Positions 50,909 through 59,142 of a stretch of DNA of 64,000 nucleotides are shown here, piece by piece. Both the position numbers and the translations under genes were made by a program. This stretch comes from Chitinophagaceae bacterium (GTDB taxonomy: Bacteria; Bacteroidota; Bacteroidia; Chitinophagales; Chitinophagaceae): contig JADJLJ010000002.1 in NCBI GenBank assembly GCA_016710165.1, positions 496,001-560,000 of the forward strand, written 5' to 3'. The notes below the pieces were generated by a model. The model did no database searches. It worked only from the letters and a program-made list of their open reading frames with translations, and was not told the DNA's origin. Position 1 is the first letter of the stretch. Each line of letters begins with the position of its first letter.

Positions 50909-52288
50909 TTGATAATGGTTACAGTCATCATACCCGCATTGAATGAAGAAAAAACCATTGCACATGTTGTGAAACTTGCTAAAAATTCACCACAGGTTAC
51001 GGAAGTTTTAGTTGTGGATGATAAATCAATGGACAATAACATTGAGCAGGCCCGGAAAGAAGGAGCATCTGTTATTACTAGTACAAAATTAGGGAAAGGA
51101 GCATCTATGAAAGACGGGGTGTTGGTTGCAAAGAATGAAATAATAGCCTTTCTTGATGCAGACATTATTAGTTACCCGGACAATGTAATAGAATTACTTA
51201 CAGCGCCATTGATCAATGGTGAAAGCGATTTTGTGAAATCTTATTTTACAAGACAGGCAGGCAGGGTTACGGAACTGGTGGCAAAACCATTACTCTCGAT
51301 CCTAAATCCCACTTTCCCGAATTTTCAGCAACCTTTAAGCGGTATGATAGCAGGAAAAAAAAGTTTGTTTAAAAAATGCGAATTTGAAGAAGGCTATGGT
51401 GTGGACATCGGTATTTTAATGGATATGCATAATATAGGTGCAAGAATTACAGAAGTAAATATCGGGAATATTGAAAACCGGATGCAACAACTGGAGCAAT
51501 TGGGCAAAATGAGCCGGGAAGTTGCAAAAACCATTATGACGAAATCAAAAACTGCGGATGTTCAAAATCTGGAAACCTATGAAAACATACAGGTAATAAG
51601 GGAACAAATGGAATTTGCCATAAGGGAAAACCTGATGTCTTTAAAAAAGATCGCCATGTTTGATATGGATAATACCATTTTGCGTAAAAGTTTTATTAAT
51701 ACTGCGGCAGCTGAATTTGGATTTAAAAATGAACTGACAGATATAGTTACCAATAATAGTAACCCGTTTATACGTACCAAACTGATCGCCCGTTTGCTAA
51801 AAGGTAAAACCATTGGCGATCTGCTGGCTTTAACAGATAGTATTGATGTTACGCCACATTTACAGGATGCAATAAAGGAATTAAAACAACAGGGATATAT
51901 TACCGGGATCATCAGCGACAGCTATGATTGTATTACCAATCACCTGAAAAATAAATTCGGTTTTGATTTTTCTATTTCCAACGAGCTTGAATTTTCAAAA
52001 AGCATAGCAACCGGTGAAGTGAAAATTCCATCTTTATTTTTATTGGATGATGCAAGCCAGTGTAAACACGATTATTGCAAACTCAATGCCCTTATCAATA
52101 TTTGTAACAAATATGATGTGGATTTAAAAAACACCATGGTGGTTGGGGATGGTGAAAATGATATTTGCTGTATCCGGAAAGCCGGCATTGGTGTGTCCTT
52201 CTGTTCAACCAATCATTTTGTTGATTCTGTTGCAGACTATGTAATAAAGGAACCTGACTTTAATTTATTAATTCCAATTCTAAACTGA
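50909..52288 (+). CDS. GpgS-like (GT81) glycosyltransferase fused to HAD phosphatase
   Basis: 459 residues, two domains. Residues 1-~220 are a nucleotide-sugar transferase: MVTVIIPALNEEKTI, VLVVDDKSMDN, DxD at 81-83 (FLDADI), and GRVTELVAKPLL / QPLSGMIAG / GYGVDIGILMDM / NRMQQLEQLGKMSREV, which match glucosyl-3-phosphoglycerate synthase. Residues ~243-459 are a SerB-like HAD phosphatase: motif I FDMDNT at 249-254, motif II ISDSYD at 333-338, motif IV VVGDGENDI at 409-417. In Mycobacterium and others GpgS makes glucosyl-3-phosphoglycerate from 3-phosphoglycerate and a sugar nucleotide, and a separate phosphatase yields glucosylglycerate. The fusion would carry out both steps. Sugar and phosphoglycerate specificity are unproven. 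Overlaps nhaD by one base. Confidence 0.82.
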   Translation: MIMVTVIIPALNEEKTIAHVVKLAKNSPQVTEVLVVDDKSMDNNIEQARKEGASVITSTKLGKGASMKDGVLVAKNEIIAFLDADIISYPDNVIELLTAPLINGESDFVKSYFTRQAGRVTELVAKPLLSILNPTFPNFQQPLSGMIAGKKSLFKKCEFEEGYGVDIGILMDMHNIGARITEVNIGNIENRMQQLEQLGKMSREVAKTIMTKSKTADVQNLETYENIQVIREQMEFAIRENLMSLKKIAMFDMDNTILRKSFINTAAAEFGFKNELTDIVTNNSNPFIRTKLIARLLKGKTIGDLLALTDSIDVTPHLQDAIKELKQQGYITGIISDSYDCITNHLKNKFGFDFSISNELEFSKSIATGEVKIPSLFLLDDASQCKHDYCKLNALINICNKYDVDLKNTMVVGDGENDICCIRKAGIGVSFCSTNHFVDSVADYVIKEPDFNLLIPILN

Positions 52289-53565
52289 TGATCTCATCCC
52301 TGTTAATTATTGTTTTTGTATTGGGCTATATCGCCATAGCTTTTGAACATCCGTTAAAACTCAATAAGGCCGCTTCGGCATTGATCACTGGTGTTATTTG
52401 CTGGACGATCTATATCCTTCAAAGCGGTTCTGCAGAAGTTGTGGGCGAGGAACTGCTTCATCACCTTGGAGAAATAGCTTCGATACTGTTCTTTTTATTG
52501 GGTGCCATGACGATCGTTGAGTTAATTGACACCCATGACGGGTTTAACATCATTACCCAGAAAATTAAAACCACTAATAAAAGCAAACTGCTTATCATTA
52601 TTACAGTACTCACCTTTTTTCTCTCTGCTTTGCTGGATAATTTAACAACTGCAATAGTAATGTCGTCTTTGGTTACTAAGCTCTTAGTTATCAAAGAACA
52701 CAGGCTTTGGTTTTGCGGAATGATCGTCATTGCAGCAAATGCAGGCGGAGCCTGGTCTCCGTTGGGAGATGTTACCACAACAATGCTTTGGATAGGTGGG
52801 CAGATAACCGCATTGAATATTATGAAGCAATTGATACTGCCCAGTATTGCTGTATGCCTTTTCCCGGCAATTATTGTTGCTTACAAATTCAGGGGTACCA
52901 AATTCAATCCTATTCCTGAATCAACTGCTACTTACAAAGAAAAGGCCGACAGCCGTATTGTACTGTTCTCTGGCATTGGATTTTTAATTATTGTACCAGT
53001 GTTTAAAACAATTACACATCTGCCACCTTTTATGGGAATGATGCTGGCCCTTGGTTTAATGTGGGTGATCACTACCATAATCCATAAGAATAAAAGACCT
53101 GAGGTTTCTGAAAAGCTAACTGTAGCCAAAGCATTGCAAAAAGTTGACACGCCAAGTATATTGTTTTTCCTGGGCATTTTACTGGCAGTTTCGGCTTTGC
53201 AATCATTTGGGTTGTTACAGGGAGTTGCCATATTTTTAACTAATACCTTAAAGAATGATTACCTGATTGGAATTACCCTCGGCCTCCTTTCGGCAATAGT
53301 TGACAATGTACCATTGGTGGCAGCTGCACAGGGAATGTACGATCTTAGTACATATCCCACTGATCATCCTTTTTGGGAATTTCTTGCACTCACGACAGGA
53401 ACAGGTGGCAGCGCAATTATTATTGGCTCAGCTGCTGGTGTTGCAGTTATGGGAATACAGAATATTAATTTTATATGGTACCTTAAAAAAATAACCTGGC
53501 TGGCACTTATTGGGTTTGCAGCTGGAGTATTGGTATTCCTGCTGCAATTGCAGTTAGGCCGGTAG
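52288..53565 (+). CDS. nhaD: NhaD-type sodium/proton antiporter
   Basis: 425 residues, about 11-12 hydrophobic helices. Motifs of the NhaD family: ILFFLLGAMTIVELIDTHDGF, TFFLSALLDNLTTAIVMSSLV, ANAGGAWSPLGDVTTTMLWIGGQIT and, in the second half, IVDNVPLVAAAQGMY with LTTGTGGSAIIIGSAAGVAVMG. It exports Na+ (and Li+) in exchange for protons under saline or alkaline conditions. Its start overlaps the stop of the GpgS-HAD gene (TGATG), so the two are translationally coupled: osmolyte synthesis and Na+ export made together. Confidence 0.93.
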   Translation: MISSLLIIVFVLGYIAIAFEHPLKLNKAASALITGVICWTIYILQSGSAEVVGEELLHHLGEIASILFFLLGAMTIVELIDTHDGFNIITQKIKTTNKSKLLIIITVLTFFLSALLDNLTTAIVMSSLVTKLLVIKEHRLWFCGMIVIAANAGGAWSPLGDVTTTMLWIGGQITALNIMKQLILPSIAVCLFPAIIVAYKFRGTKFNPIPESTATYKEKADSRIVLFSGIGFLIIVPVFKTITHLPPFMGMMLALGLMWVITTIIHKNKRPEVSEKLTVAKALQKVDTPSILFFLGILLAVSALQSFGLLQGVAIFLTNTLKNDYLIGITLGLLSAIVDNVPLVAAAQGMYDLSTYPTDHPFWEFLALTTGTGGSAIIIGSAAGVAVMGIQNINFIWYLKKITWLALIGFAAGVLVFLLQLQLGR

Positions 53566-53638
53566 TACAGGATTAATTTCCAGAAAAATAGTACTGGCGT
53601 GGTTGGGTTTTTGTAGTTTACAGGGTAGTAAATTTCAT

Positions 53639-54016
53639 ATGCGTAGAGTAGTAATTATAATTTGTTCAATTCTTATAGTAGTAATTTTTACCCTGCTGGT
53701 GGTAAGGCAGAATTATAAAAATTCTCCGGATTATAATTATATAACCGCTAAACTGGACATCAAAAACAAGAATGCAAGAATTGTCAATATAGGGCTACGA
53801 AAGCCATCTTCAAAAGATAAAGAAATCGATAGTATTGAAGCCTGGTTTGGCTTTAAAAATATTTATATTGGATACGATACTACAAAGCAAATTAAATCAG
53901 GAATTAATAATTATAATGAAGTTATCGAGGCTTTTTTAAAATTGCGCAATGGAATGGATTGGAGAGCACATTACCAACGTAAAATTGATTCAATTTATAA
54001 TGCAGCCTCAAAATAA
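53639..54016 (+). CDS. Small membrane-anchored protein of unknown function
   Basis: 125 residues from the ATG at 53639 (open from 53603, but the membrane anchor starts at this Met). One N-terminal transmembrane segment (MRRVVIIICSILIVVIFTLLVV), then a hydrophilic, Lys/Asn-rich domain with no recognisable family. It is A/T-rich like the preceding genes and may end that operon. It is the last gene of the block; the next gene converges. Confidence 0.5.
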   Translation: MRRVVIIICSILIVVIFTLLVVRQNYKNSPDYNYITAKLDIKNKNARIVNIGLRKPSSKDKEIDSIEAWFGFKNIYIGYDTTKQIKSGINNYNEVIEAFLKLRNGMDWRAHYQRKIDSIYNAASK

Positions 54017-54062
54017 AAGCAAGGAATAGGGCCGAAGTACCATTCAAAATGGTCATGCGTAT

Positions 54063-54959
54063 TCAATACCCTGCTTTTGCTCCTCCAATATTCTCGATCG
54101 GGTGCCAGGTGGTCTTTATTTCCTGGAAGTCCATGATGAAGTAAGGAGATTGCCCGGATGCAGTTGCCCATTTCACGTTATCATACAGCACAACCCGTTT
54201 CACATTCAGCGCCGATCTTTCTTTTATCATTTTTTGTGTGGCAGCATCGCTTTCGCAATAAGTCGTTGCATTCACATCCATGTGGTCGGCAAAGAAGGGA
54301 GCCAGTTCAGAAACCTTGCCGGTAAGGATATTCACCACGCCGCCCGGGAGATCAGAACTATTGAGCACTTCGGCGAAAGTTACCGCACAAAGCGGCTTTG
54401 CATTCGAGGCAAGCACCACGCAGGTATTTCCGCCGGCAATGACGGGAGCAATTACCGAAACCAATCCCAGCAATGAGTCATTTTGTGGTGCAACGGCAGC
54501 TACCACACCGGTAGGTTCAGGCACCGAAAAATTAAAATGAGAAGAAGCTACCGGGTTTACCGAACTGTATAACTGCTGGAATTTATCGCACCAGCCGCTG
54601 TAATAAATAAGGCGGTCAATGGCAAGATTCACTTCTTTCTCGGCCTGTGATCTTGAAGCATCTTGTTTGATGAGTTCCTCAATGAACTGTGCCTTTCTTC
54701 CTTCCAGCATCTCGGCAATTCGGTACAATATCTGTCCACGGTTGAAAGCAGCCCTTCCGCTCCATCCGCCAAAAGCACCACGGGCTGCCACGACTGCGTC
54801 ACGGAAGTCTTTTCTTGAACCCAGGCAAATATTGGCAAGTTTTTCTCCTTTGCTGTTTGTTGCAATATAATACCTGCCCGATTCAGTTCTGGGGAACTGA
54901 CCACCTATGTAAATTTTATAGGTCTTTAAGACTTCAAGCCTTTTTTCTGCTGTTGCCAT
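54063..54959 (-). CDS. Aldehyde dehydrogenase-like half protein without catalytic Cys (ALDH16-type)
   Basis: 298 residues carrying only the NAD-binding half of the aldehyde dehydrogenase fold: KTYKIYIGGQFPRTESGRYY, AARGAFGGWSGRAAFNRGQILYRIAEMLEGR, VVAAVAPQNDSLLGLVSVIAPVIAGGNTCVVLAS and LPGGVVNILTG. The catalytic domain with the nucleophilic Cys is absent, and the protein ends in TTWHPIENIGGAKAGY. Its start and end are intact, so this is not obviously a fragment. ALDH16-type enzymes have a complete domain plus a degenerate second domain; here the two appear as separate genes in one operon with deoC. Probably a structural partner of the complete enzyme encoded upstream. Confidence 0.78.
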   Translation of the reverse strand: MATAEKRLEVLKTYKIYIGGQFPRTESGRYYIATNSKGEKLANICLGSRKDFRDAVVAARGAFGGWSGRAAFNRGQILYRIAEMLEGRKAQFIEELIKQDASRSQAEKEVNLAIDRLIYYSGWCDKFQQLYSSVNPVASSHFNFSVPEPTGVVAAVAPQNDSLLGLVSVIAPVIAGGNTCVVLASNAKPLCAVTFAEVLNSSDLPGGVVNILTGKVSELAPFFADHMDVNATTYCESDAATQKMIKERSALNVKRVVLYDNVKWATASGQSPYFIMDFQEIKTTWHPIENIGGAKAGY

Positions 54960-55009
54960 GATGCTATTTCGTTTAAAACGTTTAAGTCATTGAATTCGTT
55001 TCAGTCGTT

Positions 55010-55405
55010 TCAGGAGCTTTTCTTGCGCAGACCTTTTATATCTGATTTGAGCAGATAGCTAATGAATTTCTGCAACATCGTACTGATCCGGACCGCTAAT
55101 AGATATAATTCTTCGAACTGTTCTTTACTAATATATCTCCTGTCCAATGCCCTGTACAATTGGGATCTTAATTCACCACATGATCCCTTTGAATACCCCA
55201 GGAACAATATGAATTCATTTTTTGTTCCTCTTTCAAAACCCTCAGCTATATTATCCATTATCGAGCCTGAAGAGCCTTCAATTTGTCCAATTAACCTGAA
55301 ATTCCTTTTTAAAGAATCACCATCGATTATTTGACCTAACTTATTACATAGATCGCGGCTTACTTTCCATACATCTAAATCCTCAAACCTTTTAATAGTT
55401 GCCAT
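55010..55405 (-). CDS. Four-helix bundle (S23/Avd-type) protein, copy 2
   Basis: 131 residues, same family as the gene at 29900-30319: KRFEDLDVWKVSRDLCNKL, IGQIEGSSGSIMDNIAEGFERGTKNEFILFLGYSKGSCGELRSQLYRALDRRYISKEQFEELY. The shared IMDNIAEG core is unmistakable. No rRNA or retroelement is nearby. It splits the deoxynucleoside catabolic operon between two aldehyde dehydrogenase genes and is flanked on both sides by CGTTTAAA-type repeats. The function is unknown. Its frame is intact. Confidence 0.9.
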   Translation of the reverse strand: MATIKRFEDLDVWKVSRDLCNKLGQIIDGDSLKRNFRLIGQIEGSSGSIMDNIAEGFERGTKNEFILFLGYSKGSCGELRSQLYRALDRRYISKEQFEELYLLAVRISTMLQKFISYLLKSDIKGLRKKSS

Positions 55406-55491
55406 GGGAAACGTTTAAAGGTTTAAATGTCGTTTAAATCGTTTTATTCGTTAGGGTGCTTTCTATCAAGAAAGACTGCTTTTTTTCTCAA

Positions 55492-55621
55492 CCCTCAAAC
55501 GACTTAAACGTCCTAAACCCTGCAACGATTGAAACGTCTTAAACCCTACAACGATTGAAACGTTCTAAACCCTGCAACGATTGAAACGTCTTAAACCCTG
55601 CAACGATTGAAACGTTCTAAA
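55492..55621. repeat. 26-bp tandem repeat array (x5) at the aldehyde dehydrogenase stop
   Basis: Five 26-bp units in strict register: a diverged first copy (55492-55517), then CCCTGCAACGATTGAAACGT... copies at 55518, 55544, 55570 and 55596. Units alternate between CGTCTTAAA and CGTTCTAAA ends. The stop codon of the minus-strand aldehyde dehydrogenase (55617-55619) lies in the last unit. There are no unique spacers, so this is not a CRISPR array. Confidence 0.93.
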
Positions 55622-57095
55622 CGATATTAACGTACGCCGATAATCCATGCACGCCGCCTTCTCTGCCATATCCACTTTCTTTATATCCACCAAAAGGTGA
55701 TGCAGGATCAAACTTATTGAACGTGTTTGCCCAAACAACACCGGCTCTCAATTTAGTCGTCATATTGAATATCTTGGAACCCTTGTCAGTCCATACTCCG
55801 GCAGAAAGCCCATACGGTGTGTTATTAGCTTTTTCGATCACTTCATCATCTGTGCGGAAACTCTGGATGGCAAGTACAGGCCCGAATATTTCTTCTTGTG
55901 CTATTCTGTTTGATTGAGCTACATTGGTAAAAATGGTTGGCCTGCAGAAGAATCCTTTCCGGGGTAATGCACAGGAGCTTTGGTACATTTCTGCACCTTC
56001 CTGCAAACCGATCTTGATGTATTTATTAATGATGTCTAACTGCGCTTTTGAATTGATGGCGCCGATGTCGGTGTTCTTGTCAATGGGGTCACCAACAATT
56101 AAGGTCTCTAACCTGTCTTTTAATTTGCGGACCACCTCTTTAAAAACAGATTCCTGCACATATAAGCGGGAGCCTGCACAGCAAACATGTCCCTGGTTAA
56201 AGAATATCCCGTTGATCACACCTTCCACGGCCTGGTCAAGGGGTGCATCATCAAAAATGATGTTGGCGGCTTTCCCACCTAATTCTAGTGTTGCTTTTTT
56301 ATTGGTTCCGGCAATGGCACGCTGAATTATTTTTCCTACTTCGGTACTGCCGGTAAAAGCGATCTTGTTTATATCGGGATGGTTAACGATGGCAGCACCC
56401 GTTGCGCCGGCACCCGTAATAATATTTACAACACCTGGTGGAAGGTCTGCTTCCTGTATTATTTCAGCCAGTTTCAATGCCGTAAGTGAAGTATTCTCTG
56501 CCGGTTTTAAAACAACCGTATTTCCGCATGCCAGAGCCGGGGCGATCTTCCAGGCAGCCATCAGTAATGGGAAATTCCAGGGAATGATCTGTCCCGCTAC
56601 ACCCAACGGTGCCGTAGTTCTGTTAGGAAAAGCATATTCCAGTTTATCGGCCCAGCCTGCATAATAAAAGAAATGGTTGGCGGCAGTGGGTACGTCAAAA
56701 TCGCGGCTTTCACGGATGGGTTTACCGCCATCCAGTGTTTCGATGATGGCAAATTCCCTCGCTCTCTCCTGGATCATCCGGGCAATGCGGTAAATATATT
56801 TTGCCCGTTCGGCAGGGGGCATTTTTTTCCAGACCTTTTCATACGCATTTCTGGCAGCCACCACGGCCTTGTTTACATCAGCTCCGTTTGCCTCGGCGAT
56901 CATGGATAATTTTTCTTCGGTTGCCGGGTTGATAGTTGGAAAATATTTCCTGCTCTGCGGCTTTTCGGATTTGCCATTGATGAAGAGTTCGTACTGCGGA
57001 TCTATTTTGGCAGCGCTCTTGCTTTCCGGGGCGGGGGCGAGGTTACGGGCAGAGTCGAATTTTAGTTTGATGGTATTGGTCTTTGCTTTAGCCAT
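55617..57095 (-). CDS. Aldehyde dehydrogenase (complete, ALDH16-like partner)
   Basis: 492 residues. Motifs: IIPWNFPLLMAAWKIAPALACGN, FTGSTEVGKI, general base in TLELGGKAANI, catalytic Cys in FFNQGHVCCAGSRLYVQ, EEIFGPVLAIQSF and NTFNKFDPASPFGGYKESGYGREGG. The N-terminal ~35 residues are an unusual Lys/Ala-rich extension. Between deoC and the Cys-less half gene, it probably oxidises acetaldehyde produced by DeoC or another aldehyde of the pathway. A 9-bp tandem array starts 5 nt before its ATG. Confidence 0.9.
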   Translation of the reverse strand: MAKAKTNTIKLKFDSARNLAPAPESKSAAKIDPQYELFINGKSEKPQSRKYFPTINPATEEKLSMIAEANGADVNKAVVAARNAYEKVWKKMPPAERAKYIYRIARMIQERAREFAIIETLDGGKPIRESRDFDVPTAANHFFYYAGWADKLEYAFPNRTTAPLGVAGQIIPWNFPLLMAAWKIAPALACGNTVVLKPAENTSLTALKLAEIIQEADLPPGVVNIITGAGATGAAIVNHPDINKIAFTGSTEVGKIIQRAIAGTNKKATLELGGKAANIIFDDAPLDQAVEGVINGIFFNQGHVCCAGSRLYVQESVFKEVVRKLKDRLETLIVGDPIDKNTDIGAINSKAQLDIINKYIKIGLQEGAEMYQSSCALPRKGFFCRPTIFTNVAQSNRIAQEEIFGPVLAIQSFRTDDEVIEKANNTPYGLSAGVWTDKGSKIFNMTTKLRAGVVWANTFNKFDPASPFGGYKESGYGREGGVHGLSAYVNIV

Positions 57096-57100
57096 TTGGT

Positions 57101-57163
57101 TCGTTTAAATCGTTTAAGTCGTTTAAGTCGTTTAAATCGTTTAATCCGTTTAGGTCGTTTAAT
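57101..57163. repeat. 9-bp tandem repeat (x7) immediately upstream of the aldehyde dehydrogenase
   Basis: Seven strict 9-bp units: TCGTTTAAA, TCGTTTAAG, TCGTTTAAG, TCGTTTAAA, TCGTTTAAT, CCGTTTAGG, TCGTTTAAT. It starts 5 nt upstream of the minus-strand ATG at 57095. CGTTTAA words also fill 54965-55015, 55405-55452, 58136-58165 and parts of 12815-12850. Confidence 0.92.
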
Positions 57164-57211
57164 GGTTGAAAACCCTGCAACGTCTGAAACGATTTTAAAC
57201 GTTGAAACGTT

Positions 57212-58122
57212 TTAGTCAATTGAAAAATAATTCGCTGACTGGTAAACACCCGTCTTCTGTTTCATCAACTGCATCAATATATCATTGGCCAGGCTGCTTG
57301 CACCAAACCGGAACCATTCGTTGTTCATCCAGTCTTCACCCAGCACTTCATTCAGCATTACCAGGTAGTGCAGTGCCAGTTTAGCTTTTGAAATACCCCC
57401 TGCGGGTTTCATAGCAATTTTCTTTCCCGTCTTGTAATAAAAATCACGGATGGCTTCGAGCATTACAAGTGTAACAGGCATTGTAGCAGCCGGGGAAATT
57501 TTTCCGGTAGATGTTTTTATGAAATCCGCACCGGCATACATGGCAATATCACTGGCCCGGCGCACTTTATCATACGTGACCAGTTCGCCTGTTTCCAGGA
57601 TCACTTTCAGTCTTGCTTCACCGCAAGCTTCTTTAATAGCAGCGATCTCATCAAACACAAAATTGTATTCGCCCTGCAGGAATTTTCCTCTTGATATCAC
57701 CATATCAATCTCATCAGCCCCGTTCTGCACGGCATACCTGGTATCCCTGAGTTTTACATCACGGGGAGCCTGCCCGCTGGGGAATGCCGTTGCTACAGCG
57801 GCTACTTTCACCCCGGAATCTCCTAATGCTGTTTTAGCCACTTTCACCATACTCGGGTAAACACAGATAGCGGCCACGGTTGGTAAGCCTGGGTATGCAT
57901 CATGTAAATGCAATGCTTTGTAACAAAGCTGTTTCACTTTTCCATCGGTATCTTTCCTTCCAGCGTGGTCAGGTCGATCATGTTGAGGGCGAGCTTGAGC
58001 CCGTTCACCTTGGTCTCGTTCTTAATGCTCCGCTTGGTGAACCGGGATGCCCTTTCTTCAATACCCACCTGGTCAACATGGGGTGATAAAGAAAAGCCGG
58101 GTATCGTTTTGGTAGCGATCAT
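57212..58122 (-). CDS. deoC: Deoxyribose-phosphate aldolase, split by a one-base frameshift
   Basis: Two frames: 58122-57934 (start MIATKTIPGFSLSPHVDQVG, ending TLEGKIPMEK-stop) and 57937-57212 (MKQLCYKALHLHDAYPGLPTV...). Adding one T to the plus-strand TTT at 57953-57955 would give TLEGKDTDGKVKQLCYKAL, as expected for the longer DeoC type, ~303 residues in all. The catalytic Lys is in DFIKTSTGKISPAA and the second Lys in AMKPAGGIS. It splits 2-deoxyribose-5-phosphate into glyceraldehyde-3-phosphate and acetaldehyde. Probably a sequence error, not gene decay. Confidence 0.92.
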
Positions 58123-58169
58123 TTAATTCGGTTGAAAATAGTTGAAAGTCGTTTAAATCGTTTAAGGGT

Positions 58170-59042
58170 TTAAGCCGTTAGTGATTCCAGTGCTTTTTTT
58201 ATCATGTTCTCCACAGCGGCGTCACTGTCTTTAGAGAATTCCTTTATCACGCGGTTGGCAATGATGGCATTCACACTCAGGCATTCATGCCCCATCAGTT
58301 TTCCCAATCCATAAATGGCGGATGTCTCCATTTCAAAGTTAGTGATTCGGTGATTATTAAAGCTGAAATGGGTGAGTTTATCAACCAGGCCCGGACTGCT
58401 TAATCCAAGGCGCAATACCCTTCCCTGCGGACCAAAGAAGCCCGGGCAGGTTACCGTAATGCCTTTGTGAAATCCTTTGCCGAATTTTTTCAATAACATT
58501 TCGCTGCCGCTAAAGGCATAAGGAATGGTAACGGCCGTATCTAATTTTGTTTGTTCAATAAAAGCATTCACGATCGCTTTATTGGCATCTGTTTTTTCGT
58601 AGTTGTAAAAATTAAGCAGGTTATCCAGTCCCAGTCCGTGGGAAGAAGCGACAAAACTGTCCACCGGTATATCGGCCTGCAATGAACCCGATGTGCCGAA
58701 GCGGACGATGCTGAGTTTGGTGAGTTCTTTCCTGATAACCCTCGTTTCAAAATCAATATTGGCCAGGGCATCCAGTTCGTTGAAGACGATGTCGATATTA
58801 TCTGGGCCGATCCCGGTGGATATGACGGATAGATTTTTGTTCCCGATATAGCCGGTATGGGTAATGAACTCCCGGTGCTGCCGTTTGTGTTCGGTCTTAT
58901 CAAAATAAGCACTTACTTTTTTAACCCGGTCCGGGTCGCCAACGACAATAACAGTTGGAGCCAGCTCTTCAGGCCGTAGATCAAGGTGATAAATGGCGCC
59001 GCGGTCATTGATGATGAGTTCTGATTCGGGGATGGGTTGCAT
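58170..59042 (-). CDS. Nucleoside phosphorylase (uridine phosphorylase-like)
   Basis: 290 residues of the PNP/UDP phosphorylase superfamily: PTVIVVGDPDRVKKVSAYF (phosphate site), STGIGPDNIDIVFNEL, IVRFGTSGSLQADIPV, CPGFFGPQGRVLRLGLSSP and MEMSA-like NFEMETSAIYGLG, where the Glu-Met-Glu contacts ribose. It releases ribose- or deoxyribose-1-phosphate from nucleosides. It heads the operon with deoC and the aldehyde dehydrogenases, consistent with deoxynucleoside use. Base specificity is not determined by eye. Confidence 0.88.
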   Translation of the reverse strand: MQPIPESELIINDRGAIYHLDLRPEELAPTVIVVGDPDRVKKVSAYFDKTEHKRQHREFITHTGYIGNKNLSVISTGIGPDNIDIVFNELDALANIDFETRVIRKELTKLSIVRFGTSGSLQADIPVDSFVASSHGLGLDNLLNFYNYEKTDANKAIVNAFIEQTKLDTAVTIPYAFSGSEMLLKKFGKGFHKGITVTCPGFFGPQGRVLRLGLSSPGLVDKLTHFSFNNHRITNFEMETSAIYGLGKLMGHECLSVNAIIANRVIKEFSKDSDAAVENMIKKALESLTA

Positions 59043-59142
59043 AGGTGATCGTTAAGGAACAAAGATATTGATTAAAGGATTTGATTATTGGGTTTTAAAT
59101 ATCAGCAGGGTTTAAAGTAACCGGTATTCTTTTTTTGGGTTG

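Noticed and set aside
55492..55621. Possible CRISPR array
   Set aside because: The 26-bp units are directly contiguous with no unique spacers, and no cas gene is nearby.
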